Positions 44,087 to 55,685 are shown, counted from the stretch's first letter. The stretch: 64,000 nucleotides of DNA from Flaccisagitta enflata (GCA_965153355.1 OZ231127.1:47244001-47308000), one strand, 5' to 3'. Notes: generated from the letters alone by a model not told the origin. A program made the numbers and translations.

Positions 44087-44557
44087 TTATCAAAAATAGC
44101 AAAAATCGTATCGCTGGATATAGAGTCTATTATAGACGGTAATTATAGACGGTAATTTCTGGTCCCGCATCAGAAATTGAAGGCACACTCGAACCTCCCC
44201 TGAGTACAGTTTATCACCTATCGCTCCTCAGCACGTCACATCAATCACATGCTTCTCCATCATCTTAGTTGATACCCTCAACAGCCTACACCTTGTACAC
44301 CATTCCTCCACTCAGCTCGGACCACAAAGGCGAATCGAATGTACTGGATGACCGATCAAACGCCTCACGAATCTCTGCCCATGAAAGAGGACACTCATCG
44401 TCAATTCTTCCGTTTGGTGACGAGCAAAGTCAGTCTCTGGTTCCAAGACCATTCTACTCCAAATCCAAACGGAGTGAAACCCGGCCCGGAAATTACCAAA
44501 ATTGTCTCCGGAAGCAAATTCTCCGACGCCGGAGTAACTGTGGTCGATGATGATTGA
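34488..44557 (+). CDS. five-exon gene, conserved protein family of unknown function
   Basis: Exons: 34488-34732, 35244-35719, 38381-38643, 43677-43884, 44316-44557. Borders: ACAG|GTGATT, TTTCAG, CAAG|GTACGT, TTTCACAG, TCAG|GTGAAT, TTTACAG, CTTG|GTAAGC, CACTCAG. Phases agree at every junction (2, 1, 0, 1), giving 1434 nt and 477 residues. The ATG at 34488 has an in-frame stop just upstream. Exon 2 carries a long Glu run from (GAA)n. Exon 4 reads GGIYMASNVSDS at 350-361 and HGDIEHLRH at 383-391. Exon 5 reads WMTDQTPHESL at 408-418, FFRLVTSKVSLWF at 428-440 and DHSTPNP at 442-448. I recall this C-terminal signature from uncharacterised eukaryotic proteins; no function is known to me. Conserved H, D and R would fit a metal-dependent oxygenase-like fold, but that is speculation. 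An AATAAA follows the stop by 125 bp. Confidence 0.65.
34857..35060 (+). mobile_element. family H, TGACGCGGGGTCAC-type left end
   Basis: CAGTAACGCGGGGTTACGAT, GTCGCGAACGGTTGGGC, (ACGG)n, CAAAGTCTCTTGTTTAGAG and hairpin GTCGCTAGTCCGTGAC with AAAAAA. It makes up much of intron 1 of the five-exon gene. Confidence 0.7.
35334..35393. repeat. (GAA)n inside exon 2
   Basis: About 18 GAA codons encode a Glu run; a second, broken acidic block follows at 35440-35500. Confidence 0.9.
35884..37190. repeat. large degenerate inverted repeat in intron 2
   Basis: AACAGGTGTTCGAAAAAAAG at 35907 is mirrored by TTTTTTTCGAACACCCGACA near 37167-37186. CAGACCTTCAAATTATGGAG (36803) is mirrored at 37138-37160. Probably an old long-TIR element. 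No coding signal seen. Confidence 0.5.
37383..38012 (+). mobile_element. family M element, copy 8 (variant ends)
   Basis: GATCGCACATGGTCAGCGGT, GCCCTGCTTGGGG...GCAGGGCAGCGGCCCC. The subterminal repeat GTAGAACACAGGGGTGAATT is matched on the right by AATTCACCCCTGTGTTGTAC. The core is about 18 units of GGCTGATTTCAGGC type. It ends TTGGGGGCCGCTGCCC. This subterminal repeat differs from the other subtypes, yet left and right agree. Confidence 0.85.
38016..38104 (+). mobile_element. family H 3' fragment, AGTTGCGGAC type
   Basis: GGACAGACCAATGG, GGACGGGCAAAGCCACTTATA and TAGTTGTGTGTCCGCAACTT. It joins directly to the end of family M copy 8. Confidence 0.65.
39558..39757 (+). mobile_element. family H, AGTCGCGTGC type (full length)
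   Basis: AACAAGGCCGGATGCATGGC, AGTCGCGTGCGGGTGGCC, TTTGGGCAGGAGCAGTAAGG, GTAAAGTGTGATGGACC, CAAAGCGGGGTGTAGAGTCG and hairpin AGTCGCGTAGCACGCGACT. Located in intron 3. Confidence 0.9.
39850..39985 (+). mobile_element. family M left-end fragment, copy 9
   Basis: AAGATCGCACGTGGTCAGCG, CAGAAGTGGAGTGAGAGCAGG, then degenerate. Same variant as copy 8. Confidence 0.55.
40085..40692. mobile_element. 608-bp palindromic MITE
   Basis: Ends TCACACTGAAAATTA and its mirror TAATTTTCAGTGTGTCA. The centre is a near-perfect palindrome: GAATTACAAATTTGCATA...ATAAGAACATAGCGCG (40325-40379) against CGCGCTATGTTCTTAT...TGCAAATTTGTAATTC (40398-40455). Non-coding. Confidence 0.8.
41021..41069. repeat. (CA)n microsatellite
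   Basis: About 22 CA units. Confidence 0.95.
41331..41742. mobile_element. family H with a terminal hairpin at both ends
   Basis: Left TTTTTAGTCACGCCCCACGCGACTC... with (CTGT)n; right CCGACCGACGGAGCGGGTTG and AGTCGCGTGCACGTTACTAAAAA. Between them is an AATGACCAAA decamer array. No GGCCTTGTT end is present, so two 3' ends face outward. Confidence 0.7.
41861..42482 (+). mobile_element. family M element, copy 10 (complete)
   Basis: GAATAGTCGCAAAAGCGTTA, GGTCAGCGGTACCCGATG, GCCCTTAAGTTAGTG, GGCAGTGGCCCCGAGGGGCC, and ATTCCACATAGGACAATTTT matched by AATTGCCCTATGTGGAATCA. The core is about 20 units of GGTCTGAGAGGCCTGATTTG. It ends TTCCGGGGCCGCTGTCC. Confidence 0.9.
42912..43405. repeat. possible small TIR element with T-rich core
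   Basis: ATATCCTGAGCCTGATCAAG on the left is loosely mirrored by GGTGATCCGGCTCAGTATAT on the right. The interior is C-rich and then TTTC-rich. No duplication could be fixed. Confidence 0.35.
43989..44083. repeat. (CA)n microsatellite in intron 4
   Basis: About 47 CA units between exons 4 and 5 of the five-exon gene. Confidence 0.95.
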
Positions 44558-44559
44558 AT

Positions 44560-44642
44560 CTTGAATCTTGAATCTTGAATCTTGAATCTTGAATCTTGAA
44601 TCTTGAATCTTGAATCTTGAATCTTGGATCTTGAATCTTGAT
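44560..44642. repeat. 7-bp tandem repeat (TTGAATC)n in the 3' UTR
   Basis: About 12 units of TTGAATC begin immediately after the stop codon of the five-exon gene. Confidence 0.95.
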
Positions 44643-44681
44643 TTAGCACTTAGAGTTAGACATCTATTCTAGTAATTTACC

Positions 44682-44687
44682 AATAAA
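44682..44687 (+). terminator. AATAAA polyadenylation signal
   Basis: 125 bp after the stop codon of the five-exon gene and past the heptamer array; supports 44557 as the true gene end. Confidence 0.6.
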
Positions 44688-44867
44688 GGCGGCTAATCGC
44701 CGACCGGAAAAAAGTCGTAAATGGGTGTTTCTTTTTTTCAGTGCATGATCCTCTGTGTGTGCATCTCATGCTGTCTGGTTGACTGCCTGTGTTTTTTTGT
44801 TATTCAATCTACAGTTGTCTTTTCTTTCTCTCAGTCTTCCTCTGTCTTTGACTGTGTATGTGTGTGT

Positions 44868-44869
<2 letters not shown>

Positions 44870-44952
<83 letters not shown>
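44870..44952. repeat. (TG)n(TC)n microsatellite
   Basis: A short GT run leads into about 38 CT units. Around 45032-45060 there is a short family H left-end remnant (AACAAGGCTGGTTACACAGC). Confidence 0.95.
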
Positions 44953-44955
<3 letters not shown>

Positions 44956-45128
44956 AATTTCAAATCGCGTGCGCGCGACTCTTCGACGAGAAGTGAGAGC
45001 ATTAAAGGCAGCTATGGCCTACTTTCAATAACAAGGCTGGTTACACAGCTACCCCAGCGGAAAGAAATCTTGACTGTAGCACTTCAGTGTTGCGGTGTCA
45101 ATAACCGTGAAACAGGTGTTATTTGAAA

Positions 45129-46304
<1,176 letters not shown>

Positions 46305-46419
46305 CAGATTAAAATATCAAAGCTAGCGTCATAAAACTTGGAGTCAAATTGCGTAACATCTTTACTATTTCCTATTGTTACCCAAGGCTGAAAAATGGGA
46401 TCAATGAAAAATATCAATT

Positions 46420-46645
46420 TTTCAAAAAAATAAAAAAAGATTCAAAAATTCATAACGCCAAAATTAACGATCGTAGAGACTTCTGGTTGGCGCCATTTGA
46501 AAGAGAAAAATAAGCTCTTTCTTGGCTGTGAGTTCAAAAAATGTATAATCCAAGCCTAAAAACTGCACTTAAAATTGCCGCAAAAATGGAAAACTTTATT
46601 TCTCCCCTACGTTTCAAAAAGTCGAATTACGTAATTCGACTTTTT
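46420..46645. repeat. dispersed repeat, copy 2 of 34140-34405
   Basis: AAAAAAGATTCAAAAATTCAT, GGCGCCATTTGAAAGA, AGCTCTTTCTTGGC, ending GAATTACGTAATTCGACTTT. The last part is a perfect 18-bp palindrome AGTCGAATTACGTAATTCGACT within 46619-46640. Confidence 0.6.
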
Positions 46646-46725
46646 TCCAATCATTTTAGTATTTACTCGTGCTGAACATGTATCGTTAAGTCAACACTCA
46701 ACAGATTGTGAAAACGATGATTGGT

Positions 46726-46887
46726 TTTTAGTTGCGGACACGCAACTCTATAAGAGCCTTTGTCCGTCCGTCCGTCCGTCCGTTGGTCCGTCGGTCCGTG
46801 AACACGAGTCGGAAAAGTGTGAAAACGCGCATTCCCGCCCCTGCCCACCCGTCCGCAACTGGTATTGGCCGTGTATCCGGCCTTGTT
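46726..46887 (-). mobile_element. family H, AGTTGCGGAC type (full length)
   Basis: TTTTTAGTTGCGGACACGCA hairpin, TATAAGAGCCTTTGTCCGTC, AACACGAGTCGGAAAAGTG, CCCGTCCGCAACTGG and GTATCCGGCCTTGTTC. The 46888-47261 stretch shows only a degenerate CAGTTGAACGCC...CCGGGTTGG pair near 47128 and 47200. Confidence 0.9.
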
Positions 46888-47261
46888 CTTTTGTCTGTAA
46901 AGGATTTTTGATGGATATACTGGATTCTGTTCACGTTGAATATCTACATTTGTACAAACTGTTGCCCTCGAAGTCATCTGTGACTCGGCCGCGCCCCTTC
47001 ACCAAGAAATAGAAACAAGAATGTGCCACTTTTCTTTTCAATAATGTGTCACTTTTCTTTTCAATAGAAATGATTTTGCTCATGCTGTCTCGCTGAATTT
47101 TATGGCATTATATACAGACACACAGTTGAACGCCACTCCAACGGACCCGCTTTTAGCTGAATCATGCTGATAACAGAGTATTTTTTGTCCCTTTAACCGG
47201 GTTGGATATCAAAAGAATTCTGACGTTTGAGCGACCTGTTGTATTTATCATTTTTCTTTTG

Positions 47262-47650
47262 GGGCTGATGACCTATACTTTCAAATCCCAACCCCGAGGC
47301 TCAAATCCAAGCCTTGAGGCTCAAATCTCAGCTTTGAGGTCTCAGCGTTGATCATAGTCTCAAGACGCAAATCCTAGCTTTGGGGCCCAAATCTCAGCTT
47401 CGAGGCTCAGTTTCTACTGTTGAGGCTTTAAATCCCAGCCTCAAAACTCAAAACCCCTGCTTAAAGCTACATATAAGCTCAAATCTCAGTCGCAAGCCTC
47501 AAAACACAAGGTAACCTCCCCTGAATCATCAGCTCCTTTGGGGCCGCTGCCCCTCATACTACCACATCCTTTCACTAACGTAGGGGCATGGGCAACATTG
47601 CCAACATTGGGTAACGGGTACCGCAGACTATCTAAACTCTGACGCTTTTG
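47262..47650 (-). mobile_element. family M element, copy 11
   Basis: GGGGCTGATGACCTATACTT, about nine CAAATCCCAGCCTTGAGGCT units, CCTTTGGGGCCGCTGCCCC, then the tail GGGTACCGCAGACTATCTAA and GACGCTTTTGC. The tail contains a small duplication of GGGCAACATTGCCAACATTG. The 47651-48307 stretch shows nothing recognisable. Confidence 0.75.
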
Positions 47651-50250
47651 CTAGTGTTTTGATGTATGGAATTTTTTCATGAATGCATTTTATGATAAAT
47701 TATTTACGTCTGTAAGAAATATTCTTCCAATACCACCCAATGAAAGTTTCAGGTGTATATAAAGTTGAGTATTCAGGCGACCTATTACCATATCGTTGCT
47801 ATATGTACTATCTTGCTAATATATATAACCACAAGCATTATGAAGCATAACTACCTAAAGAATGATGCAAACATAGAAAAATTGGTGACACCTGGCAACT
47901 TCATCGAATTTCCAATCTAATGGCGCAAACCGCATCACTCTGAATTTAGTTGTTCAGAAATGACAAGTAAAACAAAATTGCTACCTCAAGTAGAAAATGG
48001 CGAAAAAGTTTTATTTCTGAATTTCACCATTCCATGCGCAATATTGGCAGGGACAAATGCGCTTTTATTTAGTCCGACCATAGAGTCAAGCTGGTGTTAT
48101 TTGTCAAGTTGACCTGGACATAGTACAGGCCTTAGTTTGATAATATTTTTATAGAGACAGATGAAAAAGCTGCAGTTTGGGCTGCAGGTGCAGGCTAAGA
48201 AAATCGTTCTCAAGGTGTGGAAGAGCATCATACCACTTTTGACTTTACCCTCTATCACTTAAGGGAAGCAAACCGAGGCTAACAAAAGCCATAGTTAATG
48301 CCTAGGGAGGTCACACTTGGGTGCTTTACATAGCAATAGTTTTTTTCTTTTCACCCTCTTTACCTACTGTGGAGTGGCTTATTCTAGGATTCTTATCATT
48401 TTTCTTTTATCAAAAATCATTCATCTTCCGTTTTTTAGAAAATTGTTTTTTAGTCGCGTGCAGGCGACTCTATGACCCACTCTGTCCGTCTGTCTGTCGG
48501 TCGGTCCGTCGGTCCGTCACACTTTGCTTTTGTTAGCTTTTTTTGTTGCTTTATGTTATTTTAAGCCATTTCAGGTCATTTTAAGTTATTCTAAGTCATT
48601 CTAAGTCCTTCTAAGTCATTCTAAGTCATTCCAAGTTATTCTAAGTCACTTTAAGTCATTTTTTGACTTTTGAAGTTTTTGTTGTTTTATGTCATTTTAA
48701 GTCATTTTAAGTTATTCAAAGTCATTCTAAGTCATCCTAAGTCATCCTAAGTCATTCTAAGTCATTCTTAGTCACTCAAAGTCATTTTTTGACTTTTGAA
48801 GTCTTTGTCATTTTACACCATTTAAAGTTATTTCAAGTCATCTCAATTCATTTCAAGTCATTCTTAGTAATTCTAAGTCATTTCAAGTCTGGTTTAAGTC
48901 TGGTTAAAGTCTGGTTAAAGTCTGGTTTAAATCTGGTTTAAGTCTGGTTTAAGTCTGGTTTAAGTCAGGTTTAAGTCTGGTTTATGTCTGATTCTGGTCT
49001 GGTTTATGTCTGGTCTAAGTCTGGTTTTAGTCTAGTATAAGTTTGGCTTAAGAGTTTAGTCATTCTTAGTCATTCTGGACTAGTGTCACGCTAAGCCGAC
49101 CGTGGACGGGATGAAATTCGTCAATTTCACATGTTTGAAAATTGAACAAAACCATGTGTCATCATGTAGCTCACCTATTCTTACATATGAATCCATACTT
49201 GGATTTTCTTAAGTAAGCACATTTTTCATGCAAATTAGGCTTAAATAGATATTGTTGGCAGTTTTATTACTAGAAAATTTAGCTAAATACAATCACGAAA
49301 TCAATATGACAGTGAAATTCTTATTGATAACGTTCAAGGCGTTTTATCCTTTAAACCGGGCCGGCTGAAATATACGATTTAGTAGGTGAAGAAGCATAGT
49401 TTCTTCCCACCAATCATTTTGTCGATGATAATAACTGTTCTTAGACATGCCCTGGGACCAAGTGCCCGACATACATCCTTCATACTCAAGATTTTGATAG
49501 GTTAGGTGGCCACAATTAGAGCCAAATCAGCCCATTTTTTTTGGTCGCACTTATGTCACACTTCATATCTACTATGGTAAGGACATCAAGAAATCGTCAA
49601 GCCTATCTAACTATGGGTCATTTTTGTACCTTTACTATCCGTAGAGAAGCATCGAAAAATTGAAGGTGATCGATGGTCATTTACTATGGAAAAAGTTCAC
49701 TCATAGTAAATTTGTCAAGAATCATGATTTTCCCGATTTCCATACATAGTTGTGTGCGAAAGCCAATAAATCATCCTTTAAAAGTGGAATCGAAAAATTT
49801 TTTTTTTACTCCTGTTCAATACAGACATGAACCAGGTTGCATGCCAAATTTTAGACCTTAATGTCCTTTCTAGCCCTGGAAATTGATTTTTTTGGTATGG
49901 TGTCCGATCGCGTTAACACCCTGTCACGATTGTGTCACGATGCATACCATAGTAATAAACATAGTTCTCTTTTTAATTCAGTGGATTTTGCTTAATATGA
50001 TCTGAAAGAGCATCAAATTCTATCTCAGAAGCCAAAATTTCAAGTAAATAAGTTCATCCGTTTAGGAGTAATGCTGATTTTTCTGCGCAGATGTCTATAC
50101 TGATGTTAACTCGATCGGACATTCCTCTAGCCCTAGGATAGAGAAAAAACTCTATTATGAAAAGAGACGCAAATAGACGATTGCGAGCGCGTTGTTTTTT
50201 TCTGGTCTTCTTCAGTAAGGGAAATGTGAACTAACGCGTACATCGAAACT

Positions 50251-50257
50251 TTCTATT

Positions 50258-50312
<55 letters not shown>

Positions 50313-50411
50313 CTCTTTCTCTCTTCCTTTCTTCCTCTCTTCCTTTTATTCCTTCTTTCGATCATTCTTTCGATCATTCTTCTTATTCTTCCTTTTATTC
50401 TTCTTTTTTTT

Positions 50412-50462
<51 letters not shown>

Positions 50463-50465
50463 CTA
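50251..50465. repeat. (TTTC)n microsatellite
   Basis: Two runs of TTTC separated by a TTCC/ATTC-rich stretch. Confidence 0.95.
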
Positions 50466-50554
50466 TTTCTTCCTTGAATCAGGCCTGCATTTTTTAGGGT
50501 AATCAGTAACGAGGTTACTCGGCAGATTTCGGAAAAACAAAGTGAGGAAGAAAA

Positions 50555-50653
50555 AGAAAAAGAAAAATGAAAGAAGATGAGGAAGAAGATGAAGGCAAAG
50601 ACAAAGACGAAGAAGAAGAAGAAGAAGAAGAAGAAGAAGAAGAAGACGAAGAC

Positions 50654-50698
<45 letters not shown>

Positions 50699-50870
50699 GA
50701 AAAACAGTAAGAAGGTGAAAACAGAGACAAAGATGATGACGACGTCAAATATGGAGATGACGGTGAAAAAACCGAAGATGATAACTATGACAAAAGATGA
50801 CGATGATTATGACAAATGTGATGATGATCATGTTAAAAAGAAACGGAGATGATGATGGTGAAAAAGATAA
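50555..50870. repeat. (GAA)n(GAT)n compound triplet repeat
   Basis: AGAAGA then GATGATGAT (50655-50697) then degenerate GATGA-rich sequence. The Glu/Asp/Lys readings are artefacts. Confidence 0.9.
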
Positions 50871-51000
50871 TAATAATAGAAACGATGTAGTGCAAGTAAT
50901 TATTTATGAAGGCCAGAATTCGACCTTTTGATGTGCACACGCAAATGTGTAAAATTTTCACCATCATATTGATCACACCGCTTTCCCCTTCCTTCTCTCT

Positions 51001-51002
<2 letters not shown>

Positions 51003-51081
<79 letters not shown>

Positions 51082-51231
51082 CGTATCGCCCGCAGCTTTC
51101 ATGAGAGAGATCTATCTATGTTGGTCTGGACTTTAGGACCTATGTCTATGAATGGCCTTTAGTAAATTTCTACGTGTATGCATCCGTGTTCATGTGTCCT
51201 AGAGCGCGTATGTGTCTGGGAAATCTTCCTC

Positions 51232-51298
<67 letters not shown>
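51003..51298. repeat. (CT)n and (CTGT)n microsatellites
   Basis: CT at 51003-51080, CTGT at 51232-51263 and CT at 51263-51298, separated by unique sequence. Confidence 0.9.
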
Positions 51299-51301
<3 letters not shown>

Positions 51302-51882
51302 GGTGCCGATGACCAAGGCTTCTTCCGTCCACCCCCCTCAAAGCTCATATTCTAGCCTTGAGGCTCAAATCCCAACCTTGAGGGCCAAATTCTCGTCTCT
51401 AAGGCTCAAATCCGAACTTCAATGCTCAAATCCCAACATTGCGGCTCAAATCCCAACATTGAGGCTCAAGTCCTACCCTCAAGGCTTAAATCCCAGCCTC
51501 AAGGCTCAAATCCTAGTCTTGAGGCTCAAAGCGCAGCCTTGAGGCTTAAATCCCAGCCTCGAGACTCAAATTCCAGCCACTAAGCTTATTTCCTTGCTCA
51601 AATCCCAGTCTTGAAGCTTACTTCTCAGCCTTGAGGCTTACTTCCCAACCTTGAGATTCACATCTAAACCTCAAGGCTTGAATCCTAACCTCAAGCCTCA
51701 AATTCCTTCCGCAAGACTAAAATCCTATTGCTGATGCTCACTTCCAAGCCTTGATCCTCAAAACGTATTAAGCATATGTCATTGGCCCCTTCAGGGCTGC
51801 TGCTCCTCTCACCATCACACATAAACAAACTCACATAGGGGTAACGGGTAACGCTTACCTTCCAATGCTTTTGCGACTATTC
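51302..51882 (-). mobile_element. family M element, copy 12
   Basis: GTGCCGATGACCAAGGCTTC, about 21 units of GGCTCAAATCCCAGCCTTGA, CATTGGCCCCTTCAGGGC, CCTCTCACCATCACACATAA, GGGTAACGCTTACCTTCCAA and TGCTTTTGCGACTATT. Confidence 0.85.
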
Positions 51883-52047
51883 TTTTTTCTTTCCCGACGG
51901 GTAAGGCGATGATGATGAAGATGACAAAGATAACATCTACAACCGAGACACACACACACGCACACACACACACACACACACGCGCGCGCGCGCGACAAAA
52001 AATGTATGAAGATTGTGATATTTTAGCTGGAATACATGGAAGTGTTT

Positions 52048-52150
52048 CCATGGCAGAGGCCGCGAAGGGGTCAATGACCAGTGCTTTCACACATGAGGAA
52101 TGTTCTCCTCTTTCTCCTTCTCTACATCCTCTCCTTCCCCCCCCCGGCAA
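52048..52150 (+). mobile_element. family M fragment, copy 13
   Basis: GCAGAGGCCGCGAAGGGGTC, GTGCTTTCACACATGAGG and TTCTCC-rich sequence. No array and no right end. A family H-type CGACC run with TTATAAAGCACCTAAT follows to 52242. Confidence 0.5.
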
Positions 52151-52413
52151 ATCCTCCCAAATACTGCCAAATAAACCAACCGACCGACTGATAAACCAAC
52201 GGACTCATTAACGACCAACTCACTCGGTTATAAAGCACCTAATATCAAAAGCGAAAAAAAAAAACAAAAAAAAAATTCTATAATTGTGTGTGACTGGGTA
52301 GGGACATGATGTAATAATAGTGCAGGGAAATCACAAAAGCTCAAAAAAGTGAGATTACCTGACTGAAAAGCAGATTGTATATTTACGTGAACGTCGTGTA
52401 CGGGATCTAGAAA

Positions 52414-52600
52414 TAAGGCCGGATACACTGCTACCTAAGTCGCGTGCAGGTGGAAAGGGGCTATATTTGAGGTCCCTTAATCATTTCGGCAGGAGCTGTA
52501 AGGCAAAAACCCCAAAAAAAGTAAAGTGTGACGGACCAACGGACGGACGGACGGACCGGCAAAGCGAGTTGTAGAGTCGCGTAGCACGCGACTAAAAATA
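52414..52600 (+). mobile_element. family H, AGTCGCGTGC type
   Basis: ATAAGGCCGGATACACTGCT, AGTCGCGTGCAGGTGG, TTTCGGCAGGAGCTGTAAGG, AAAGTAAAGTGTGACGG, CAAAGCGAGTTGTAGAGTCG and hairpin AGTCGCGTAGCACGCGACT. Confidence 0.85.
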
Positions 52601-52671
52601 AGATTGACTGCTGCTCTCTTTTCTTGTTTTTGTTGTTAATTTTTTTAATTTGCTTTTCCTCCCTCTTCCCC

Positions 52672-52863
52672 TTCTTCTTCTTCTTCTTCTTCTTCTTCTT
52701 CTTCTTCTTCTTTTTCTTCTTCTTCTTCATGAATTACATTCGACTGTATAACTATCATGTATTTATATTTCTTTTTCTTCTTCTTCTTCTTCTTCTTCTT
52801 CTTCTTCTTCTTCTTCTTCTTCTTCTTCTTCTTCTTCTTCCTTTTCTTCTTCTTCTTCTTTTT
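52672..52863. repeat. (TTC)n, two blocks
   Basis: TTC repeats at 52672-52730 and 52770-52860, separated by a short unique stretch. Confidence 0.95.
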
Positions 52864-55685
52864 CTCCGCCATTTTCGTTCCTCTCTTGCGTTGTTTTGTA
52901 GCTCTCTCTGTCTCTTTCCATATCTTTTTCTCAAGTTGCATCGATTTTCGTCAAAAAAACTAATGGCTTAGCGATTTACGCCAAAACCACACACCGCTAA
53001 GATTAGCGAAGCATGTTTTCTTAGTCCAAATTCGATGGGCTTTCAAATGATGTATAGTTCATAACATAAAATTGAATTTTCAAATTCGCATGTTTGGGAA
53101 AGTTTAAGCCGAAAGACCGGAGAAACTGCCTCAAGCAAACATGTGTGATCATGTTTCTTAAATTTTTTTGAATTTTTTTAGTTTTTTAAAAAAATCTCTA
53201 TAAGTAGCATTTCTGGCTGGGTGGGCTGTTGGAAGAAAAAAAATTTCCCCCTGCTTTTTTTTTATGCCAGTGACGAGGAATCCTTAAAGGAAGCTTCATG
53301 CAAAATTTCAACCAGATCGGTCAATTATTTTAGAAGTTATGCCATTTTTTCATTTTTTTATCTGGTAGGCTGGTTGGTCTGGTTGGACTGCTCAACATTC
53401 TCTAGGTTGCATCAGAATTTAGGCAAAGGAGTCTTTTGATCCAGATACCAACCATGCAAAATCTCATTGGGCTAACTCAAATAGTTCCTGAGATATGCAA
53501 ATTTGAATTTTGTGAAATTTTACCAAAATAAAACTTAAAAGCATCACGCATTTGTGTGAGAAGCGCTGTGTGGAAACAAAGAATTAACTACGAAGCTTGG
53601 TCGGCGAGCGTTACAATTCAATTCTTTTTTTTTTGTAGTGATCATCTTTGAAATTTCACTGTGACCAAACGATTTGGAGTTAAGAGTTGAAATTTTAGGT
53701 GCAAGTACAGAATTTGATTTTCTTTCCCATCATGAAGATGAATTTTTCGTCACTTATGTTACTATGCCGTGGCATAGTATGAATCATAGTGTGACACAAG
53801 TGTGACAGCTACAACAAGGAGCACCTCTGAATTGTAACGCTCCAGGAAAATGCTTATTTCTTTTGAATAGAATGGAAAAAATCCTTGAAAATCGGAGGAA
53901 AGGTCCTCCAACTAGTCCTCAATACAATGGAAAAAGAAAAAATGCTTAATGTTCGAGTAAAGATAGGCCTACGAAAAAAACTTTCTACCTAGCTCATTTT
54001 TAAAAAAAAATGACAGAAAAATAAAGGGGAAGAGTATCATAATTCAAATTCATTTTTTGTCATCTTACAGTTGAAATATTGAATTCAAACTTTCTACACA
54101 TATCAATGGATTGATAGTGATTGCTTACAAGCTATTGGAAGACCCCCATTGACATTTTTTGATTTGTTAAACTTGCGTTTAGCTTGCAGGGACAGAATCG
54201 GGACAGGCCCTAATAGACCCTTCTACCCCTGTTTTGGACCCCATAGGGGCAGTCGGTGTGGCAAATATTGGTTTAGTATGGCACACCAGATAGTTAGGTA
54301 TGTCACCCAACCTTTGTGACCTTATGCAATTCAGCAGAAGAAGCGATGACACTTCTACAATGGCGGAGAGTCAGGGTTTCTCGCGCGCATGACGAAACTC
54401 GGAATCAGCCTCTGAGTTACTAGAAGTCATTCTGAGTCACTCAAAGTCATTCTGAGTCACTAGAGGTCATTCTGAGTCACTATAAGTCAGTCCAAGTCAG
54501 TAGGGTTTAGCATTTTTTCGCCGTTTTATGTCTTTTCAAATCATTTTAAGTCATTTTTAGTCATTCTAAGTCATTCTAAGTCATTCTAAGTCAATTTAGG
54601 TCATTTCTTTTTTGTGATTGCAGTTTTTGTCATTTTTTGTCATTTTACATCATTTTAAATCATTTTAAGTCATTTTTAGTCTTTTTAAGTCATTCTTTGT
54701 CATTCTGAGTCACTATAAGTCATTCCATTTTACATGATTTTAAGTCTGGTTTAGATCTGATTTAAGTTTGGTTAAGGTCTGGTTTAAGTTTGGTTAAGAT
54801 CTAGTTTAATTCTGGTTTAAGTCTGGTTTAAGTCTGGTTTAAGTCTGGTTTAGGTCTGGTTTAAGTCTGGTTCGAGTATAGTTTGAGTCTAGTTTGAATC
54901 TGGCTTGAGTCTGGCTTGAGTCTGGCTTGAGTCTGGCTTGAGTCTGCTTTGAGTCTGGCTTGAGTCTGGCTTGAGTCTGGCTTGAGTCTGCTTTGAGTCT
55001 GGTTTGAGTCTGGTTTAAGTCTGCTTTAAGTCTGGTTTATGTTTGGTTTAAGTGTGGTTTAAGTGTGGTTTAAGTCTGGTTTAAGTCTGGTTTAAGTCTG
55101 GTTTAAGTCTGGATTAAGTCAATAAAGTGATACAATAAGGAGTCAGGTCAATTCAGTTACCATCGTCTCGCACGCGACTTAAAGGTGTTGGCCTTGTTAG
55201 GACCTAATTTGCATAATGCAGTGGCATAAAACAATATGCTGATATTATTTGAATTAGCTTTTACCAATTTCTACTCTTCATAGAATTGCAATTCTGCCTT
55301 TTTATAAGCTCTTTCATGGCTTATGTTCTGATATTTTAGTGTAATTTTACAAATATCATGATTTTTTAAAACAAATAGTTGTCCTTTTTGTAACAAAACT
55401 ATACAGGATTTTGCTGATTCCTGGGAAATCTGTGGGAACTTTAAGGCCAAAACAAAATCGAAAGATGAAGGAATTTTGAAAAAAGAAAAATAGTTATCTT
55501 CATGATTTTTGCTCCTCCATATTACCTAAGTAGGGCGAAGGGATACTACCACCTTTGCTACGTGAAGCACCCAAAGGTCACACAAAGTCCTGATTGTATT
55601 TTGCAAATGTTTAATATACCAATTAATGAAGAAATGAACTGTATTCCATCTTGTGGTTATACTTTTTAGCAAGATAGTACACTAA

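Larger units (their letters stand above)
49077..54412. mobile_element. 5.3-kb insertion of unknown type
   Basis: Defined by comparison with the intact family H copy. It interrupts CATTCTG|AGTCACTAG; TCTG on both sides is a possible 4-bp duplication. Begins GACTAGTGTCACGCTAAGCC, ends CTCGGAATCAGCC. Outer parts (49077-50220 and 52970-54412) are AT-rich. They show loosely inverted blocks around GTGTCAC...ATACCATAGTAA (49923-49950) and its mirror near 53760-53805. No transposase reading frame found. Inside are microsatellites, family M copies 12-13 and a family H copy. Confidence 0.65.
48446..55198 (-). mobile_element. family H giant, second copy, split by a 5.3-kb insertion
   Basis: The 5' half (48446-49076) matches 23142-23770 and the 3' half (54413-55198) matches 23790-24620. 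Decamer blocks fall in the same order. Ends are TTTTAGTCGCGTGCAGGCGA and TCTCGCACGCGACTTAAAGG...GGCCTTGTT. Confidence 0.85.
48316..55574. mobile_element. 479-bp-type MITE (8-bp duplication), split by a 6.75-kb nest
   Basis: Ends CTTGGGTGCTTTACATAGC and GTGAAGCACCCAA, flanked by AGGTCACA at 48308-48315 and 55575-55582. Its halves (48316-48445 and 55199-55574) align in order with the uninterrupted copy at 63474-63952, across ATCAAAAATC...TTTTTTAGAAAATTG and ACCTAATTTGCATAATGCAG. Confidence 0.85.
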
